NCBI GenBank assembly: GCA_964540455.1
Contig: CAZIMK010000011.1
Span: 1 to 64,000 of the forward strand
Reading direction: 5' to 3'
From: Paraprevotella sp964540455
GTDB lineage: Bacteria; Bacteroidota; Bacteroidia; Bacteroidales; Bacteroidaceae
DNA: 64,000 nt
Below are positions 19,918 to 29,850 of this stretch, in pieces; position 1 is the stretch's first letter; every line of letters begins with the position of its first letter. The translations under genes were made by a program, and so were the position numbers. The notes under the pieces were generated by a model, which saw nothing but the letters and a program-made list of their open reading frames with translations, was not told the DNA's origin and ran no database searches.

Positions 19918-21117
19918 ATGAAAATCATACATACGAGCGACTGGCATCTGGGCCAGGTCCTGTTTAACCACGACAGGCGGGAGGAACAGCTGTTCGCACT
20001 GGAACAGATGGAGTCCTACGTGAGGGAACTGCGGCCGGACGCCTTTGTCGTGAGCGGCGACGTCTACCATTCGTCGATGCCCTCCGCTTCCACACAGAAG
20101 ATGTACACGGACGCCGTGCTGGCCATCCGCCGCGCCTGTCCGCAGACGGTGGTCGTGGTCACGGGCGGCAACCACGACAGCGCCTCGAAACTCGAGATAG
20201 ACAGGGAACTCTGGGGTGAGGTCGGAGTACATGTCCTCGGGCGGCTCCAGTATTCGGATGCCTCGCAGGTGGACTACGGGAAGCACATCATCGAAGTGCC
20301 GGGCAAGGGCTTCATCGCCGCCGTGCCCCATGTCTATCCCCAGAACTTCCCGCCGGCGGAAGAGGGCGCCTCCCGTCAGGAAGCTTTTTTCGGTCGTCTG
20401 CTGGCTGAAGTGGCCGGTAGGAATCCGGCCTGTCTGCCCGTGGTGCTGATGGCCCACCTCACGGTGGTCAACACGGACGTGACGGGCCACAACCGTTTCT
20501 GGGGCGGCATAGGCAACATCGAGGATACTCCGCTGGAAACGTTCGGCGACGGTTACGATTATCTGGCCTTGGGGCATATCCATCGTGAGCAGACCCTGCG
20601 GGGGTGCGTCGGGAGGGCGAGGTATTGCGGCTCTCCCGTGGCCGTCAGTTTCGATGAGGAGTACGACCATTCCGTATCGTTGGTCGAGGTGGAGCGGGGG
20701 TGTGAGGTGCGGTTGACGAAACTGCCCGTGGCGAATCTCCATCCCTTGGTGACATTTCCCGGGGAGCCGGTGTCCTTCGATGCGGCGGTGGAGATGTTGC
20801 GGAAGGCTTCGTTCGGTTACGAACCCTACATCCGGCTCAACGTGCTGGCTGACGACGGTTTGCCGGCCGACTGTCACGAGCGAGCCCGGGATGCAGCCGC
20901 TGTATCCGGTTGCCGTTTCTGTACCTTTAGGATTACCGACCGTCCGGATAGGGCGGATCGTCCGGCGTATGCTGACATGACACCGGACGAGCTTAAGGAG
21001 ATGAGTCCATTGGACATAGCCGGACAGTATCTGGCAGGGCAGGGCGTGGACTTTGCCGGCTATGAGGATATGATGAAGGACGTCATCCGCCGGCTGGAGG
21101 AAGAGGAACGGCGGTAG
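19918..21117 (+). CDS. sbcD: Exonuclease SbcCD subunit D
   Basis: Nuclease subunit of the SbcCD (Mre11-Rad50-like) complex that processes hairpins and DNA ends. The calcineurin-like phosphoesterase motifs are in order: TSDWHLGQ (residue 5), SGDVYHSSMP (45), GGNHDSASK (82), MAHLTVVN (178) and LGHIHREQ (220). These carry the two-metal-binding Asp, His and Asn residues. The C-terminal capping domain completes a 399-residue protein. The sbcC gene follows after 70 bases, the usual order. Confidence 0.95.
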   Translation: MKIIHTSDWHLGQVLFNHDRREEQLFALEQMESYVRELRPDAFVVSGDVYHSSMPSASTQKMYTDAVLAIRRACPQTVVVVTGGNHDSASKLEIDRELWGEVGVHVLGRLQYSDASQVDYGKHIIEVPGKGFIAAVPHVYPQNFPPAEEGASRQEAFFGRLLAEVAGRNPACLPVVLMAHLTVVNTDVTGHNRFWGGIGNIEDTPLETFGDGYDYLALGHIHREQTLRGCVGRARYCGSPVAVSFDEEYDHSVSLVEVERGCEVRLTKLPVANLHPLVTFPGEPVSFDAAVEMLRKASFGYEPYIRLNVLADDGLPADCHERARDAAAVSGCRFCTFRITDRPDRADRPAYADMTPDELKEMSPLDIAGQYLAGQGVDFAGYEDMMKDVIRRLEEEERR

Positions 21118-21187
21118 GCCGTGCGACGGATATGGGCGTATACCCTCCTTCTGACAAATACATTAAGCGGAGGATTTTGGAATTACG

Positions 21188-24100
21188 ATGAAAATACTGA
21201 AAATTAAGATACATAATATCGCATCCATTGCCGATGCTGTGATTGATTTCAGCGACGGACCGCTGAAAGATGAACCCTTGTTTTTGATAACGGGGCCTAC
21301 CGGATCCGGAAAGACTACGATTCTGGATGCGATATGTCTGGCGCTTTATGCCCGTACGCCGAGAATGGAACGGGTGGAAGGACGGGAGAAGTATGACGCG
21401 GAAAACGGTGATGTGAAGACGGACGACAACCGTCAGTTGATGAGACGGAACACGGCGGAATGTTATGCCGAACTGATTTTCATGGGCAACGACGGTGTGA
21501 AATATGCGGCCCGCTGGCATGTGAAACGTTCTTACGGGAAGTCGGACGGAAAGATGCAGGGAGTGATGCATTCCTTGCGGAACCTGAAGACGGGAGAGAC
21601 GTTCGAGAAAGCCGCCAGGACCGAGATAGAGAAGGTCATAGGCTTCAGGTATGAACAGTTTTGCCGCACGTCCATGCTGGCGCAGGGAGATTTCACGAAG
21701 TTTCTGCAGAGCAGTTCCAACGATAAGTCGGACATTCTGGAGAAGATTACGGGCACGGGCGTTTATTCAGCCCTGGGGCGGAAGATTTACGAGGTGGCCC
21801 AAGAGAAAAAGGAGCATCTGAAGGTGTTGCAGATGAGGGCGGACGGCATCCGTTTGTTGTCAGTGGAAGAGCGGGTGGAGTTGGGCAATTCCCTTGCGGC
21901 AAAGACTGGCCGCATCAAACAGATGGAGGCGGAAAATGTTGATTTAAGGAAGAGATGCGAATGGCTGGGCAGGCAGGAGCATTTGCGGAGGCTGAAAGAT
22001 GAAATCCGGATGAAGCTGGCCGGATATGTGGCGGAGGAGGCTAAAGCGGAATATAAAGAAGAGGAGAAACTGCTGGAGGATTATGCCGCTTCTTCGGAAG
22101 CGCGTGTGTGGTGGACAGAACTGGAATCCCTGCGGGAAGGAATGGAGCGGGAGAAGTCTAAACAGTCGGATTATAAATCGGAATTTTCCGTATTGCTGCA
22201 TGGTCTGGACGTTTTGCAGAAGAAGCAGGTCGGCCGGCAGAGGAGAGAGGCAGAGCTGCGCGGTTTTATCTGTTCGCAGGAAGAGCATAAGTCCATGTTT
22301 GTGGAGTTCCCTCGAATAGAATTGTGGTTCGGACAGATTCGTTCTTTGGAACAGGACATACTGGCGAACAATAAGAAAATTCTGTCTTCGGAGGAAAGTA
22401 GAAAAAGATTGGATGAGGCGCGGCAGGACGTGTTGCGTGCTGTGTCGGCTAAAGAGAAGGAATTGCAGGAAAAGCAGCGGGAAATCGGGAAGAAGAATAC
22501 AAGCCTGAACGAATTGGATGTTGAACGGCTGCAGCTGGAGAATCGGGCGTTGGCTGTCCGGAAGTCCTTGCTGGAGGAAGCGTCCGTAGCCTTTGCCCTG
22601 CTGGAGGAAGCCCGGAGGAATTATGACAGGATGCAGGTGGAAGTCAAGGAGGATGAAGAGAGGATAGGGGAGTATGAACGCCGGTTACCCCTTAAAAGGC
22701 AGGAATATACAGACAAGAAGAAAGAAAATGAGAGGTGGGAGGAAACCTACGAGCGGATGTCGCAGTCGCTCAAAGACTGGGCGCGGGAAGCCAGGCACCG
22801 CCTGTTGCCGGGAGATGCTTGTCCGGTGTGTGGGAAATCTGTGGACGAACCTCTGAGGGATGATACTTTTGTTTCGGCACTTGCTCCGGTGGAAAACAAT
22901 CGGAACGAGAGCCGGGAGCAGTTGGGCCGGCTGTCTGATGTCCTGATTGCATTGGAAAAGGAGTGCGAAGAGGCGAAAAGACTGCATGGTCGTCACCTTG
23001 AACAGTTCCGTCAGATGGAGCTGGAGTGCGGCAAGCGGCAGGAAACCGTGGCTGCGGCGTTTGGAAAATGCGGCATTGAGTATGACGGGAGCGGGGATAT
23101 GCCGGGGCTTTTGAAACAGTTGTCGGATGAAAACCGGGAAGGAAGTGAAAGTGTATCTGCCAAATTGGGGCGTGTGGCGGAGGTGAATAAGGAACTGGCA
23201 GTGCTCCGGGAGGAGAGTGACCGGCTGGCAAAGGAACTGGACGGATTGAAATCCGGGAAGGTGAAGAAAGACAATGCCCTGCTGGAACTCGGGAATGAAA
23301 TCAGAAATCTGAAATCGCATCTGTCGCGCGACGAGGAGGAAATCCGTTCTGTGGTCGGACAGCTCGATGCGGTTATGAGTCGGAATGACTGGCTGCAGCA
23401 ATGGAAGGAAGAGGGAGAGGCCTTCGTGCTCCGGCTGAAGAAAGATGCGGATGTTTATGTGCAGTCGTGTGATGAGGAGAAAGCCTTGGTGAATGAAATG
23501 GGAAACACGGGGCTTGTATTGGAAAATATCCATAGATTCAGGGATATTGTTCTGGAGGCCATACCGCTATGGAGTACTTTGTGTCCGGAAGAACGGACGG
23601 TGGACGAAAACGGGTTGTCGGACAGATGGCACGACCTGAGTACGGATATCATACAGTGGAAGCAGAAAATCCTTTCTTTCAGAGAAAACATCGGAGAGAA
23701 GGAACGGAAAATAAAGTCTTTTCTCGAGGAACACGCGGACATTGATGCTGTCCGACTGCAGGCATTGTCGGCTTATGCCAGGGAAACGGTCGGCGCCGTT
23801 GCCGAGCGGCACAAAGGAGTCAGGGATGCTATCGTTATGCTGGGTGGTGAACTGAAGCAGGTGGAGGTGCAGGAAAGGAAGGGACAGGAGGAACGGCCGG
23901 AATTCTTGGAAACCGATACGGTAGAGGTTCTTGAACAAAAGATAGCCGGGAACAGTGGTGTGATGGAACAGTTGCAGCAAAGCGTGGGAGCCATGCAGCA
24001 ACAGTTGCGGAACGACCGGGAAAACCGTCAGAAGCACGAGGAAGCCCTTCGGGAACTTCAGTTAGTCATGAAAGAGAGCGAGCGCTGGGATCGTTTCTGC

Positions 24101-24607
24101 AATATGCTGGGCGATCGGGACGGCAAGAAGTTCCGCAATGTGGCGCAGAGTTTCATCCTGGGTCACCTGCTGAAAATAGCCAATCTTTATCTTTGCCGGT
24201 TTACAGACCGTTACGAACTTGCCTATAATCCCGGTTCGCTGGTCATTCTGGTGAAAGACAAGTATCATCTGTCTGCTCCTCAGTCGGCCAGCATACTTTC
24301 TGGGGGCGAAAGTTTTATGGTGAGCCTTTCGTTGGCTTTGGCTCTCTCGCAGCTCAATTCCGGTCGGTCGGATGTGGATACGCTGTTCATCGATGAGGGA
24401 TTCGGTACGCTGGACAGCGACAGTCTGGGTGCTGTGATGGATACGCTGGAAACGCTTCATCGGATGGGCGGTCGTCGCGTGGGAATCATCAGTCATGTGG
24501 AGGAACTGGAAGAGCGGATAGGCACTAAAATCGTTGTCAGTCGCAACGGAGCCTCTCCGAGCCATGTTTCTGTGGAACACAGGGAGGGCAGGCGGAACAT
24601 CAGTTGA
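21188..24607 (+). CDS. sbcC: Exonuclease SbcCD subunit C
   Basis: Rad50-like SMC-type ATPase of 1139 residues. N-terminal Walker A GPTGSGKTTILDAICLAL, with the Q-loop region MLAQGDFTKFLQ. Two long coiled coils, rich in Glu, Lys, Arg and Leu, flank the zinc hook CPVC (C545, C548) that joins two molecules. The C-terminal lobe has signature LSGGESFMVSLSLALALSQ, Walker B DTLFIDEGFGTLD and the His-switch region IISHVEEL. It partners SbcD encoded just upstream. Its stop overlaps the end of the convergent porin gene by eight bases. Composition falls back toward the window average here. Confidence 0.95.
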   Translation: MKILKIKIHNIASIADAVIDFSDGPLKDEPLFLITGPTGSGKTTILDAICLALYARTPRMERVEGREKYDAENGDVKTDDNRQLMRRNTAECYAELIFMGNDGVKYAARWHVKRSYGKSDGKMQGVMHSLRNLKTGETFEKAARTEIEKVIGFRYEQFCRTSMLAQGDFTKFLQSSSNDKSDILEKITGTGVYSALGRKIYEVAQEKKEHLKVLQMRADGIRLLSVEERVELGNSLAAKTGRIKQMEAENVDLRKRCEWLGRQEHLRRLKDEIRMKLAGYVAEEAKAEYKEEEKLLEDYAASSEARVWWTELESLREGMEREKSKQSDYKSEFSVLLHGLDVLQKKQVGRQRREAELRGFICSQEEHKSMFVEFPRIELWFGQIRSLEQDILANNKKILSSEESRKRLDEARQDVLRAVSAKEKELQEKQREIGKKNTSLNELDVERLQLENRALAVRKSLLEEASVAFALLEEARRNYDRMQVEVKEDEERIGEYERRLPLKRQEYTDKKKENERWEETYERMSQSLKDWAREARHRLLPGDACPVCGKSVDEPLRDDTFVSALAPVENNRNESREQLGRLSDVLIALEKECEEAKRLHGRHLEQFRQMELECGKRQETVAAAFGKCGIEYDGSGDMPGLLKQLSDENREGSESVSAKLGRVAEVNKELAVLREESDRLAKELDGLKSGKVKKDNALLELGNEIRNLKSHLSRDEEEIRSVVGQLDAVMSRNDWLQQWKEEGEAFVLRLKKDADVYVQSCDEEKALVNEMGNTGLVLENIHRFRDIVLEAIPLWSTLCPEERTVDENGLSDRWHDLSTDIIQWKQKILSFRENIGEKERKIKSFLEEHADIDAVRLQALSAYARETVGAVAERHKGVRDAIVMLGGELKQVEVQERKGQEERPEFLETDTVEVLEQKIAGNSGVMEQLQQSVGAMQQQLRNDRENRQKHEEALRELQLVMKESERWDRFCNMLGDRDGKKFRNVAQSFILGHLLKIANLYLCRFTDRYELAYNPGSLVILVKDKYHLSAPQSASILSGGESFMVSLSLALALSQLNSGRSDVDTLFIDEGFGTLDSDSLGAVMDTLETLHRMGGRRVGIISHVEELEERIGTKIVVSRNGASPSHVSVEHREGRRNIS

Positions 24608-26801
24608 AGAAATTCCACGAAAGACCGAAGTGAATGGTCAGGGGATTGATGGGATAATGGGGAGCCCAGAACGCGTTGCCGCTTCCGGCGTTTACATGGT
24701 TGACAGCAGCGTAGAACCGACAATGTTTCAAATGGAAATTCAGATAGGCATTGCATATCGGGTAGTTGCCGATTTTCACTCTGTCCTGAGCATCCTGGGT
24801 GGTGAACTGTCCGATGACGGGGGAATAGTCCGGTGCATAATAGGAAGTGAAGTAGCGTACGTCCCCGCCCAACTCTACCCGTAGCACTTTGGCTATCCGA
24901 AAGACGATGTACAAGTTGCTATAAGCAGACAAAGCCGGTAACGGAAGAACCCCTTCATCCGTGCTTTTCTGATAGGCTATTTCATTGTCCCAATGGAAAA
25001 TGCCGAACTTGAAGTCTTGATTGAGTATGGCACTGAACACTTGCAGGCTACCGGAATTCTGTCTGACGGCTACCTGATTGCTGAAGCCGTTCTGTTCGGC
25101 TGTAGTAAAAGCCGTTTTCTCGTTGGCGAAATACGTGTAGTTCAAAACATTCTCTATTCCGATTCGAAGACTTGTGCCCGTACGTTTCAACGATAATGTA
25201 CCTTCCACACGGGTACGCCATTCATAACTCAGATCGGAATCCCACCAGGCGAATTTGGAATGAAAGTGGCGGAAATAGAAACCGGGATTTTCATTCTTGA
25301 TGTAGGCGTGCGCCGCCAGTTGCACCGTGTCCCTGAACAGACGGAAGTTCAGATCGGCCTTGCCGTCCACCGAGAACTGACCGATGTCCTCTCCGACCAG
25401 CACGATTTCTCCCACAGCATTGTAGTGCAGCAGCTTGCCTTGCTGTTTGATTAATTCTCCTCCGATGCTGAAATTGTTTTCCTTATAATATTTCGTACCC
25501 AGATAGCCGCCAAAAAGCATTGGCAGGCTGTATTGGCGGTATTCATGCGAGACGAAAGCTGTAAGTCCGGCTTTAGCCCATTTGTTGAATCCCTCGCGCA
25601 ATGCGATTCCCAATGTATTTTTTACGGAGATGGATCGGCTGCGGTCGCGGGCGCTGTTCATACCCCCGTAGTAAAGGTTGGTATAATAGTGCTCCGGAAT
25701 GTCGTAGGTATAAAAGGTGTGGCGTGCGTTGCGGATACGCAGGGTATGGATAAAACTTGTCACAGGGAAAAACTCCTGCGGTACGGGGTTGTCTGCTGTA
25801 AACTTGTTGCGTAGGGAATCCAGCGTGAGGCGCAGGCGCAGTGTATCGGCTAACACAACGGTACGTATGCTGTCCCTGAGTGATTTCAGCAATACAGAGT
25901 CGGACGGCATTACAGGCTTCAGTGAGTCCGGTGTTTCTTCGTCCCGGTAAATGCCCAGATTGTAGCGGTGGGTCAGATAGTATGTCTGGTCGTCATTGCG
26001 GTTCCATGTCTGGCCCAATACTGTGGGAATGTCTCTTGACTTATATGACTTTCCGAAACTTTCCGGATCCGTGATGTAGCGGTCGTTTTCGATACCACCG
26101 TTTTCGGCGAGTTTGAAATGATTGGCGCTGATCCATGCGTGTATGTCGTACCGGTCTCCCCGGTAGTAGCCATATAAACCTCCGTTGAACAAGGCGCTGG
26201 CCTGATTGTTGTAATAGCCGCGTCCGTAGAGGTAGTCGAGTTTGAAACCCAGGCCGGCCCGTTTGTTGATGTTGGTGGCAAAATATGCCCGTACGCGGTC
26301 CTCTCCGTCTTGCCTGTCTCCGCATGAATGGTAAGACAGGTTGGTTATGGGACTTTTGGTGTTGGAGAAGATGAAATCGCCCAGCCGGGTATAGGCATAA
26401 TCATAGGGAGTGAAGAAAATGACCGGATCGAACGGATGTCTGTCCATAAAGATACGGGAGAGCCGGGGAGAACCCAGATTGCCGAGTATGTTGTATTGTC
26501 CCGTATAACCTTCCGTACGGTTGAAATTCTGAAACTGATGGGGAATGGTGTCGCTTTCGGTCGGCAGTACGGTACCTAAGCGTTCGTCGATTTTCCACTG
26601 GAACACGCCGATGGGGATTTCCTTGTCTTCGCGCGTACTGTCCCGTCCCCATGTCATCTGGCGGTAGGAGTCGTTCTCCGTCAGATTGCCGTTCTCGTCC
26701 GTTATGTCCGACTGTCCGTCGGTATATAGCCGCTGGGCTGCTATTCCGTTCGGGAATAACAGACATATGATGAGGAGGACAAGGAACCGTACGATTTTCA
26801 T
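24600..26801 (-). CDS. Putative porin (outer-membrane beta-barrel)
   Basis: A 733-residue member of the Bacteroidetes putative-porin family. Signal peptide MKIVRFLVLLIICLLFPNGIAAQ is followed by a soluble stretch with the family motif GVFQWKIDERLGTVLPTESDTIPHQFQN. Next come many amphipathic strands alternating aromatic and polar residues (YHSCGDRQDGEDRVRAYFATNINKRAGLGFKLDYLYGRGYYNNQ), and a barrel-type ending INPLTIHFGLSWNFFN with C-terminal aromatics. Substrate is unknown. The gene stands alone, 91 bases downstream of the oxidoreductase operon. Confidence 0.85.
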   Translation of the reverse strand: MKIVRFLVLLIICLLFPNGIAAQRLYTDGQSDITDENGNLTENDSYRQMTWGRDSTREDKEIPIGVFQWKIDERLGTVLPTESDTIPHQFQNFNRTEGYTGQYNILGNLGSPRLSRIFMDRHPFDPVIFFTPYDYAYTRLGDFIFSNTKSPITNLSYHSCGDRQDGEDRVRAYFATNINKRAGLGFKLDYLYGRGYYNNQASALFNGGLYGYYRGDRYDIHAWISANHFKLAENGGIENDRYITDPESFGKSYKSRDIPTVLGQTWNRNDDQTYYLTHRYNLGIYRDEETPDSLKPVMPSDSVLLKSLRDSIRTVVLADTLRLRLTLDSLRNKFTADNPVPQEFFPVTSFIHTLRIRNARHTFYTYDIPEHYYTNLYYGGMNSARDRSRSISVKNTLGIALREGFNKWAKAGLTAFVSHEYRQYSLPMLFGGYLGTKYYKENNFSIGGELIKQQGKLLHYNAVGEIVLVGEDIGQFSVDGKADLNFRLFRDTVQLAAHAYIKNENPGFYFRHFHSKFAWWDSDLSYEWRTRVEGTLSLKRTGTSLRIGIENVLNYTYFANEKTAFTTAEQNGFSNQVAVRQNSGSLQVFSAILNQDFKFGIFHWDNEIAYQKSTDEGVLPLPALSAYSNLYIVFRIAKVLRVELGGDVRYFTSYYAPDYSPVIGQFTTQDAQDRVKIGNYPICNAYLNFHLKHCRFYAAVNHVNAGSGNAFWAPHYPINPLTIHFGLSWNFFN

Positions 26802-26892
26802 AATGACTGCAAAGATAGTAAGAAAAAGTAAAAGGAGTCGTTTCCCGCTTTCAGAAAACAGACTCCTTCCTGTCTTTTTTCTTTCCGGCGGC

Positions 26893-27438
26893 TTATTCCG
26901 TCCGCCGTATCACTTCCATTCCCCGGCGCAGGGCCTCCTCGTTCATGGGTATAAGGGCATGATGCCGTTCCGGCAGAGTCTTTTTCAGTGCCAGTATCAC
27001 GTTTTCGGTTTCGACCAGCGGCCGCACCTTGACAAGTCCGCCCAGAACAATCATATTGAATCCTTTGGGGTTGTGCATTTCGGCAGCTGTATCCATCGCG
27101 TCGATGCAATATACGGCAATGTCCTTGCGCTGTGGAGGTTCCAGAATACCGTAACTGTCATAGATGAGCGTGCCGCCCGGTTTTATACAGGATTCGAATC
27201 TGTCTAAAGACGGTTGGTTGAGGATGACAGCCGTGTCGTATCGGCTCAGGATGGGGGAGGATATGCGCTGGTCGCTTATGATGACAGTCACATTGGCTGT
27301 TCCTCCGCGCTGTTCCGGACCGTAAGAAGGCATCCACGATACTTCCTTGCCTTCCATCAGTGCGGCATAAGCAAGAATCTTTCCCATGGAGAGCACGCCT
27401 TGTCCGCCGAATCCGGCTATGATGATTTCTTCCGTCAT
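26893..27438 (-). CDS. 2-oxoacid:ferredoxin oxidoreductase, gamma subunit
   Basis: Small subunit of a CoA-acylating 2-oxoacid:ferredoxin oxidoreductase, which oxidises branched-chain 2-oxoacids or 2-oxoglutarate and reduces ferredoxin. The 181-residue protein has the family opening EEIIIAGFGGQGVLSMGKILAYAALMEGKEVSWMPSYGPEQRGGTANVTVI. It ends the operon, 31 bases after the beta subunit. The Vor or Kor assignment rests mainly on the alpha subunit. Confidence 0.9.
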   Translation of the reverse strand: MTEEIIIAGFGGQGVLSMGKILAYAALMEGKEVSWMPSYGPEQRGGTANVTVIISDQRISSPILSRYDTAVILNQPSLDRFESCIKPGGTLIYDSYGILEPPQRKDIAVYCIDAMDTAAEMHNPKGFNMIVLGGLVKVRPLVETENVILALKKTLPERHHALIPMNEEALRRGMEVIRRTE

Positions 27439-27469
27439 GATTGTATTTCGTTGACTGTGGTTAGCTTTG

Positions 27470-28234
27470 TTATAATAAGTTCTTCAAATCTCCCAGCGGA
27501 TAGTACTTGAACATGTGTTCCTCCATCCATTTGTTGGCCTGTTCCGGACTCATTTTCCAGCCGGCGTTACAAGTGGATACCACTTCCACAAGACTGGCTC
27601 CCTGACCGTTCATACTGTTTTCAAAAGCTTGTCGGATAGCCTTCTTGGTTTTGCGAATGGCGGTTACTGTATGTACGGCCTGCCGGGTGACATACGTCGT
27701 GCCTTCCAGAGTGGCGGCAATGTCCGTGATGTGCAGGGGATAGCCATGCAGATCAGCTTCGCGTCCGTAAGGGCAGGTGGAGGTTTTCATTCCCATGAGG
27801 GTGGTCGGAGCCATCTGTCCTCCCGTCATGCCGTAGATGGCGTTGTTGATGAAGATGATGGCTATATGCTCTCCCCGGTTCAGGGCATGGATTGTTTCTC
27901 CGGTACCGATGCAGGCCAGGTCGCCGTCTCCCTGATAAGTGAACACCAGACGGTCCGGCCACAGACGCTTGACGGCGCTGGCCACGGCCGGTGCCCTTCC
28001 GTGAGCCGCTTCTATCCAGTCCACATCTATATAGTTATAGGCGAACACTGCGCAACCGACCGGTGAGATGGCGATGGTCTTTTCTTCCATGTCCATTTCT
28101 TCGATGATTTCGGCTATCAGCTTATGCACTACGCCGTGACTACAGCCGGGGCAGTAATGCATCGGAGTGTTGTTCAGCAATGCGGGTTTCTTGTAAACCA
28201 GATTTTCCGGTTTGATAATATCGTTTGTTGTCAT
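27470..28234 (-). CDS. 2-oxoacid:ferredoxin oxidoreductase, beta subunit
   Basis: Thiamine-diphosphate-binding catalytic subunit, 254 residues. Motifs are HYCPGCSHGVVHKLIAE with a cluster-type cysteine pair, the metal/ThDP motif YQGDGDLACIGTGETIHALNRGEHIAIIFINNAIYGMTGGQM (GDG...NN), and the typical C-terminal VEVVSTCNAGWKMSPEQANKWMEE. A TTG at 28240 could also be read as start, but the ATG two codons later is preferred. It follows a small membrane-protein gene that separates it from the alpha subunit. Confidence 0.9.
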   Translation of the reverse strand: MTTNDIIKPENLVYKKPALLNNTPMHYCPGCSHGVVHKLIAEIIEEMDMEEKTIAISPVGCAVFAYNYIDVDWIEAAHGRAPAVASAVKRLWPDRLVFTYQGDGDLACIGTGETIHALNRGEHIAIIFINNAIYGMTGGQMAPTTLMGMKTSTCPYGREADLHGYPLHITDIAATLEGTTYVTRQAVHTVTAIRKTKKAIRQAFENSMNGQGASLVEVVSTCNAGWKMSPEQANKWMEEHMFKYYPLGDLKNLL

Positions 28235-28245
28235 AGGCAAGTATG

Positions 28246-28485
28246 TTAAAACATAAAGCGGATGAAGAATTCTATCACTTTGAGGAACATGCCCGCGCCG
28301 ATGACGGCAAGGCCGGTGATGCGGGCGTCCGGTACCAGAAAGTAAATGACCAGTCCGGCAACAGCCAATAGGAGGAATGTGACGTTAAGGAATTTGCGTA
28401 CAGTTTCCCGTGACGGTCCTTTGTGGCCGGAACGGGCGTTGTTACCGGCTTCTTCCAAAAGCTTTTCCAGTTCTTCGCGGTTCAT
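28246..28485 (-). CDS. Small membrane protein inserted in the oxidoreductase operon
   Basis: A 79-residue protein I cannot name. The N-terminal half is hydrophilic and helical (MNREELEKLLEEAGNNARSG); two hydrophobic segments follow (FLNVTFLLLAVAGLVIYFLV and GLAVIGAGMFLKVIEFFIRFMF). The frame opens at 28509, but the ATG at 28485 avoids overlap with the end of the alpha subunit gene. Its place between alpha and beta genes suggests a link to the complex, for instance membrane attachment, but this is inference. Confidence 0.65.
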   Translation of the reverse strand: MNREELEKLLEEAGNNARSGHKGPSRETVRKFLNVTFLLLAVAGLVIYFLVPDARITGLAVIGAGMFLKVIEFFIRFMF

Positions 28486-28498
28486 AATGTTATTTGAT

Positions 28499-29584
28499 TT
28501 ATTTGACAACTGTCTGTTTCAGGGCTTCTGCCACTTCTTCCGGAGTTGGCACCATGCCACCCATGCGGCCGTAATGGTTCACGGCAACTCTGCCTTCCAC
28601 GGCCAGACGGATGTCCTCTATCATTTGTCCGGCGTTGATTTCCAGACTCAGTATGCCGTTTACCTGTTTGCTCAGTCGGGCGATTTCCTCCGTGGGGAAA
28701 GGCCATAGTGTGATGGGGCGCAGCAGACCGACCTTGATTCCCTGGTTCCGGCAGAGTTCTATGGTTTTCAAGGCAATGCGGGCGGCAGAACCGAAGGCTA
28801 CAATCAGATAGTCTGCATCGTCACACATTACTTTCTCATATCTCACCTCTTTCTTTTTTATTTCCTGATATTTGGCCTGCAGGCGCCGGTTGGTTTCCTC
28901 CATGCGTGCCGAGTCCAGATCAAGCGACGTGTGGATATTTGGCCGGCGGTTTTTGGTTTTTCCCATGGCAGCCCACGGGCATTCGCGGGCGATTTCCTCT
29001 TCTGTACGGCGGGGCTTGAAAGGAGGCAGGACCACCTTTTCCATCATTTGTCCTATGATGCCGTCGCTCAGTATCATGGCCGGGTTTCTGTATCTGAATG
29101 AAAGTTCAAAAGCCAAGTCTACGAAATCGGCCATTTCCTGTACGGAAGCCGGAGCCAGTACGATGACGTTGTAGTCGCCGTTTCCTCCGCCCCGTGTAGC
29201 CTGCATATAATCCGATTGGCTGGGTTGTATGGTGCCCAGTCCCGGACCACCCCGCTGTACGTTGACAATCAGTCCCGGCAGTTCTGCACCGGCCATGTAC
29301 GTGATACCTTCCTGCATCAGAGCCACTCCCGGACTGGAAGAGGAGGTCATGGCGCGCTTACCGGCAGCTCCCGCACCGTATACCATATTGATAGAAGCCA
29401 GTTCACTTTCCGCCTGCAGGACAACCATGCCGGTTGTTTCCCATGGCTTTTCCAATGTCAGGGTCTCGAGTACTTCAGACTGCGGAGTGATGGGATAGCC
29501 GAAATAGCCGTCGCATCCGCACCGGATGGCCGCATGTGCAATGGCCTCGTTGCCTTTCATCAATAGAATATCTTCCTTTTCCAT
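28499..29584 (-). CDS. vorB: 2-oxoacid:ferredoxin oxidoreductase, alpha subunit (VorB-like)
   Basis: Large subunit, 361 residues, similar to 3-methyl-2-oxobutanoate:ferredoxin oxidoreductase VorB. It has LLMKGNEAIAHAAIRCGCDGYFGYPITPQSE, the pyrimidine-binding region AESELASINMVYGAGAAGKRAMTSSSSPGVALMQEG, and GLIVNVQRGGPGLGTIQPSQSDY. The C-terminal domain ends GGMVPTPEEVAEALKQTVVK. These enzymes serve amino-acid fermentation or reductive carboxylation in gut Bacteroidales. Valine-type versus 2-oxoglutarate-type specificity is not settled by sequence alone. Confidence 0.88.
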   Translation of the reverse strand: MEKEDILLMKGNEAIAHAAIRCGCDGYFGYPITPQSEVLETLTLEKPWETTGMVVLQAESELASINMVYGAGAAGKRAMTSSSSPGVALMQEGITYMAGAELPGLIVNVQRGGPGLGTIQPSQSDYMQATRGGGNGDYNVIVLAPASVQEMADFVDLAFELSFRYRNPAMILSDGIIGQMMEKVVLPPFKPRRTEEEIARECPWAAMGKTKNRRPNIHTSLDLDSARMEETNRRLQAKYQEIKKKEVRYEKVMCDDADYLIVAFGSAARIALKTIELCRNQGIKVGLLRPITLWPFPTEEIARLSKQVNGILSLEINAGQMIEDIRLAVEGRVAVNHYGRMGGMVPTPEEVAEALKQTVVK

Positions 29585-29589
29585 GTGTG

Positions 29590-29820
29590 TTATTCTTCTT
29601 TCTTTTTATAAACGGTGATACAGGCGTCGGGGCATATAACGGCGCACGAGGCACATCCGTTGCAGGTGTCCTCTATGATTTGTCGGGCGAAACTGTAGCC
29701 TTTTTTATTGACTTCCCGTTTCGTCAGTTCCAGTACGTGCAGGGGACAGGCCACGGCACAGAGGCCGCATCCTTTGCAGCGTTCCGTATCTACGATGATA
29801 GCTCCTTTGATCTTACCCAT
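29590..29820 (-). CDS. 2-oxoacid:ferredoxin oxidoreductase, ferredoxin-like delta subunit
   Basis: A 76-residue protein with two 4Fe-4S motifs, CKGCGLCAVACP and CNGCASCAVICP. It carries electrons from the catalytic subunits to free ferredoxin. It is followed after five bases by the alpha subunit gene and starts 30 bases after the TPR gene, so all are in one operon. Confidence 0.92.
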   Translation of the reverse strand: MGKIKGAIIVDTERCKGCGLCAVACPLHVLELTKREVNKKGYSFARQIIEDTCNGCASCAVICPDACITVYKKKEE

Positions 29821-29850
29821 AATATCCTTTTTTCTTAATGTCTGTGTTAG

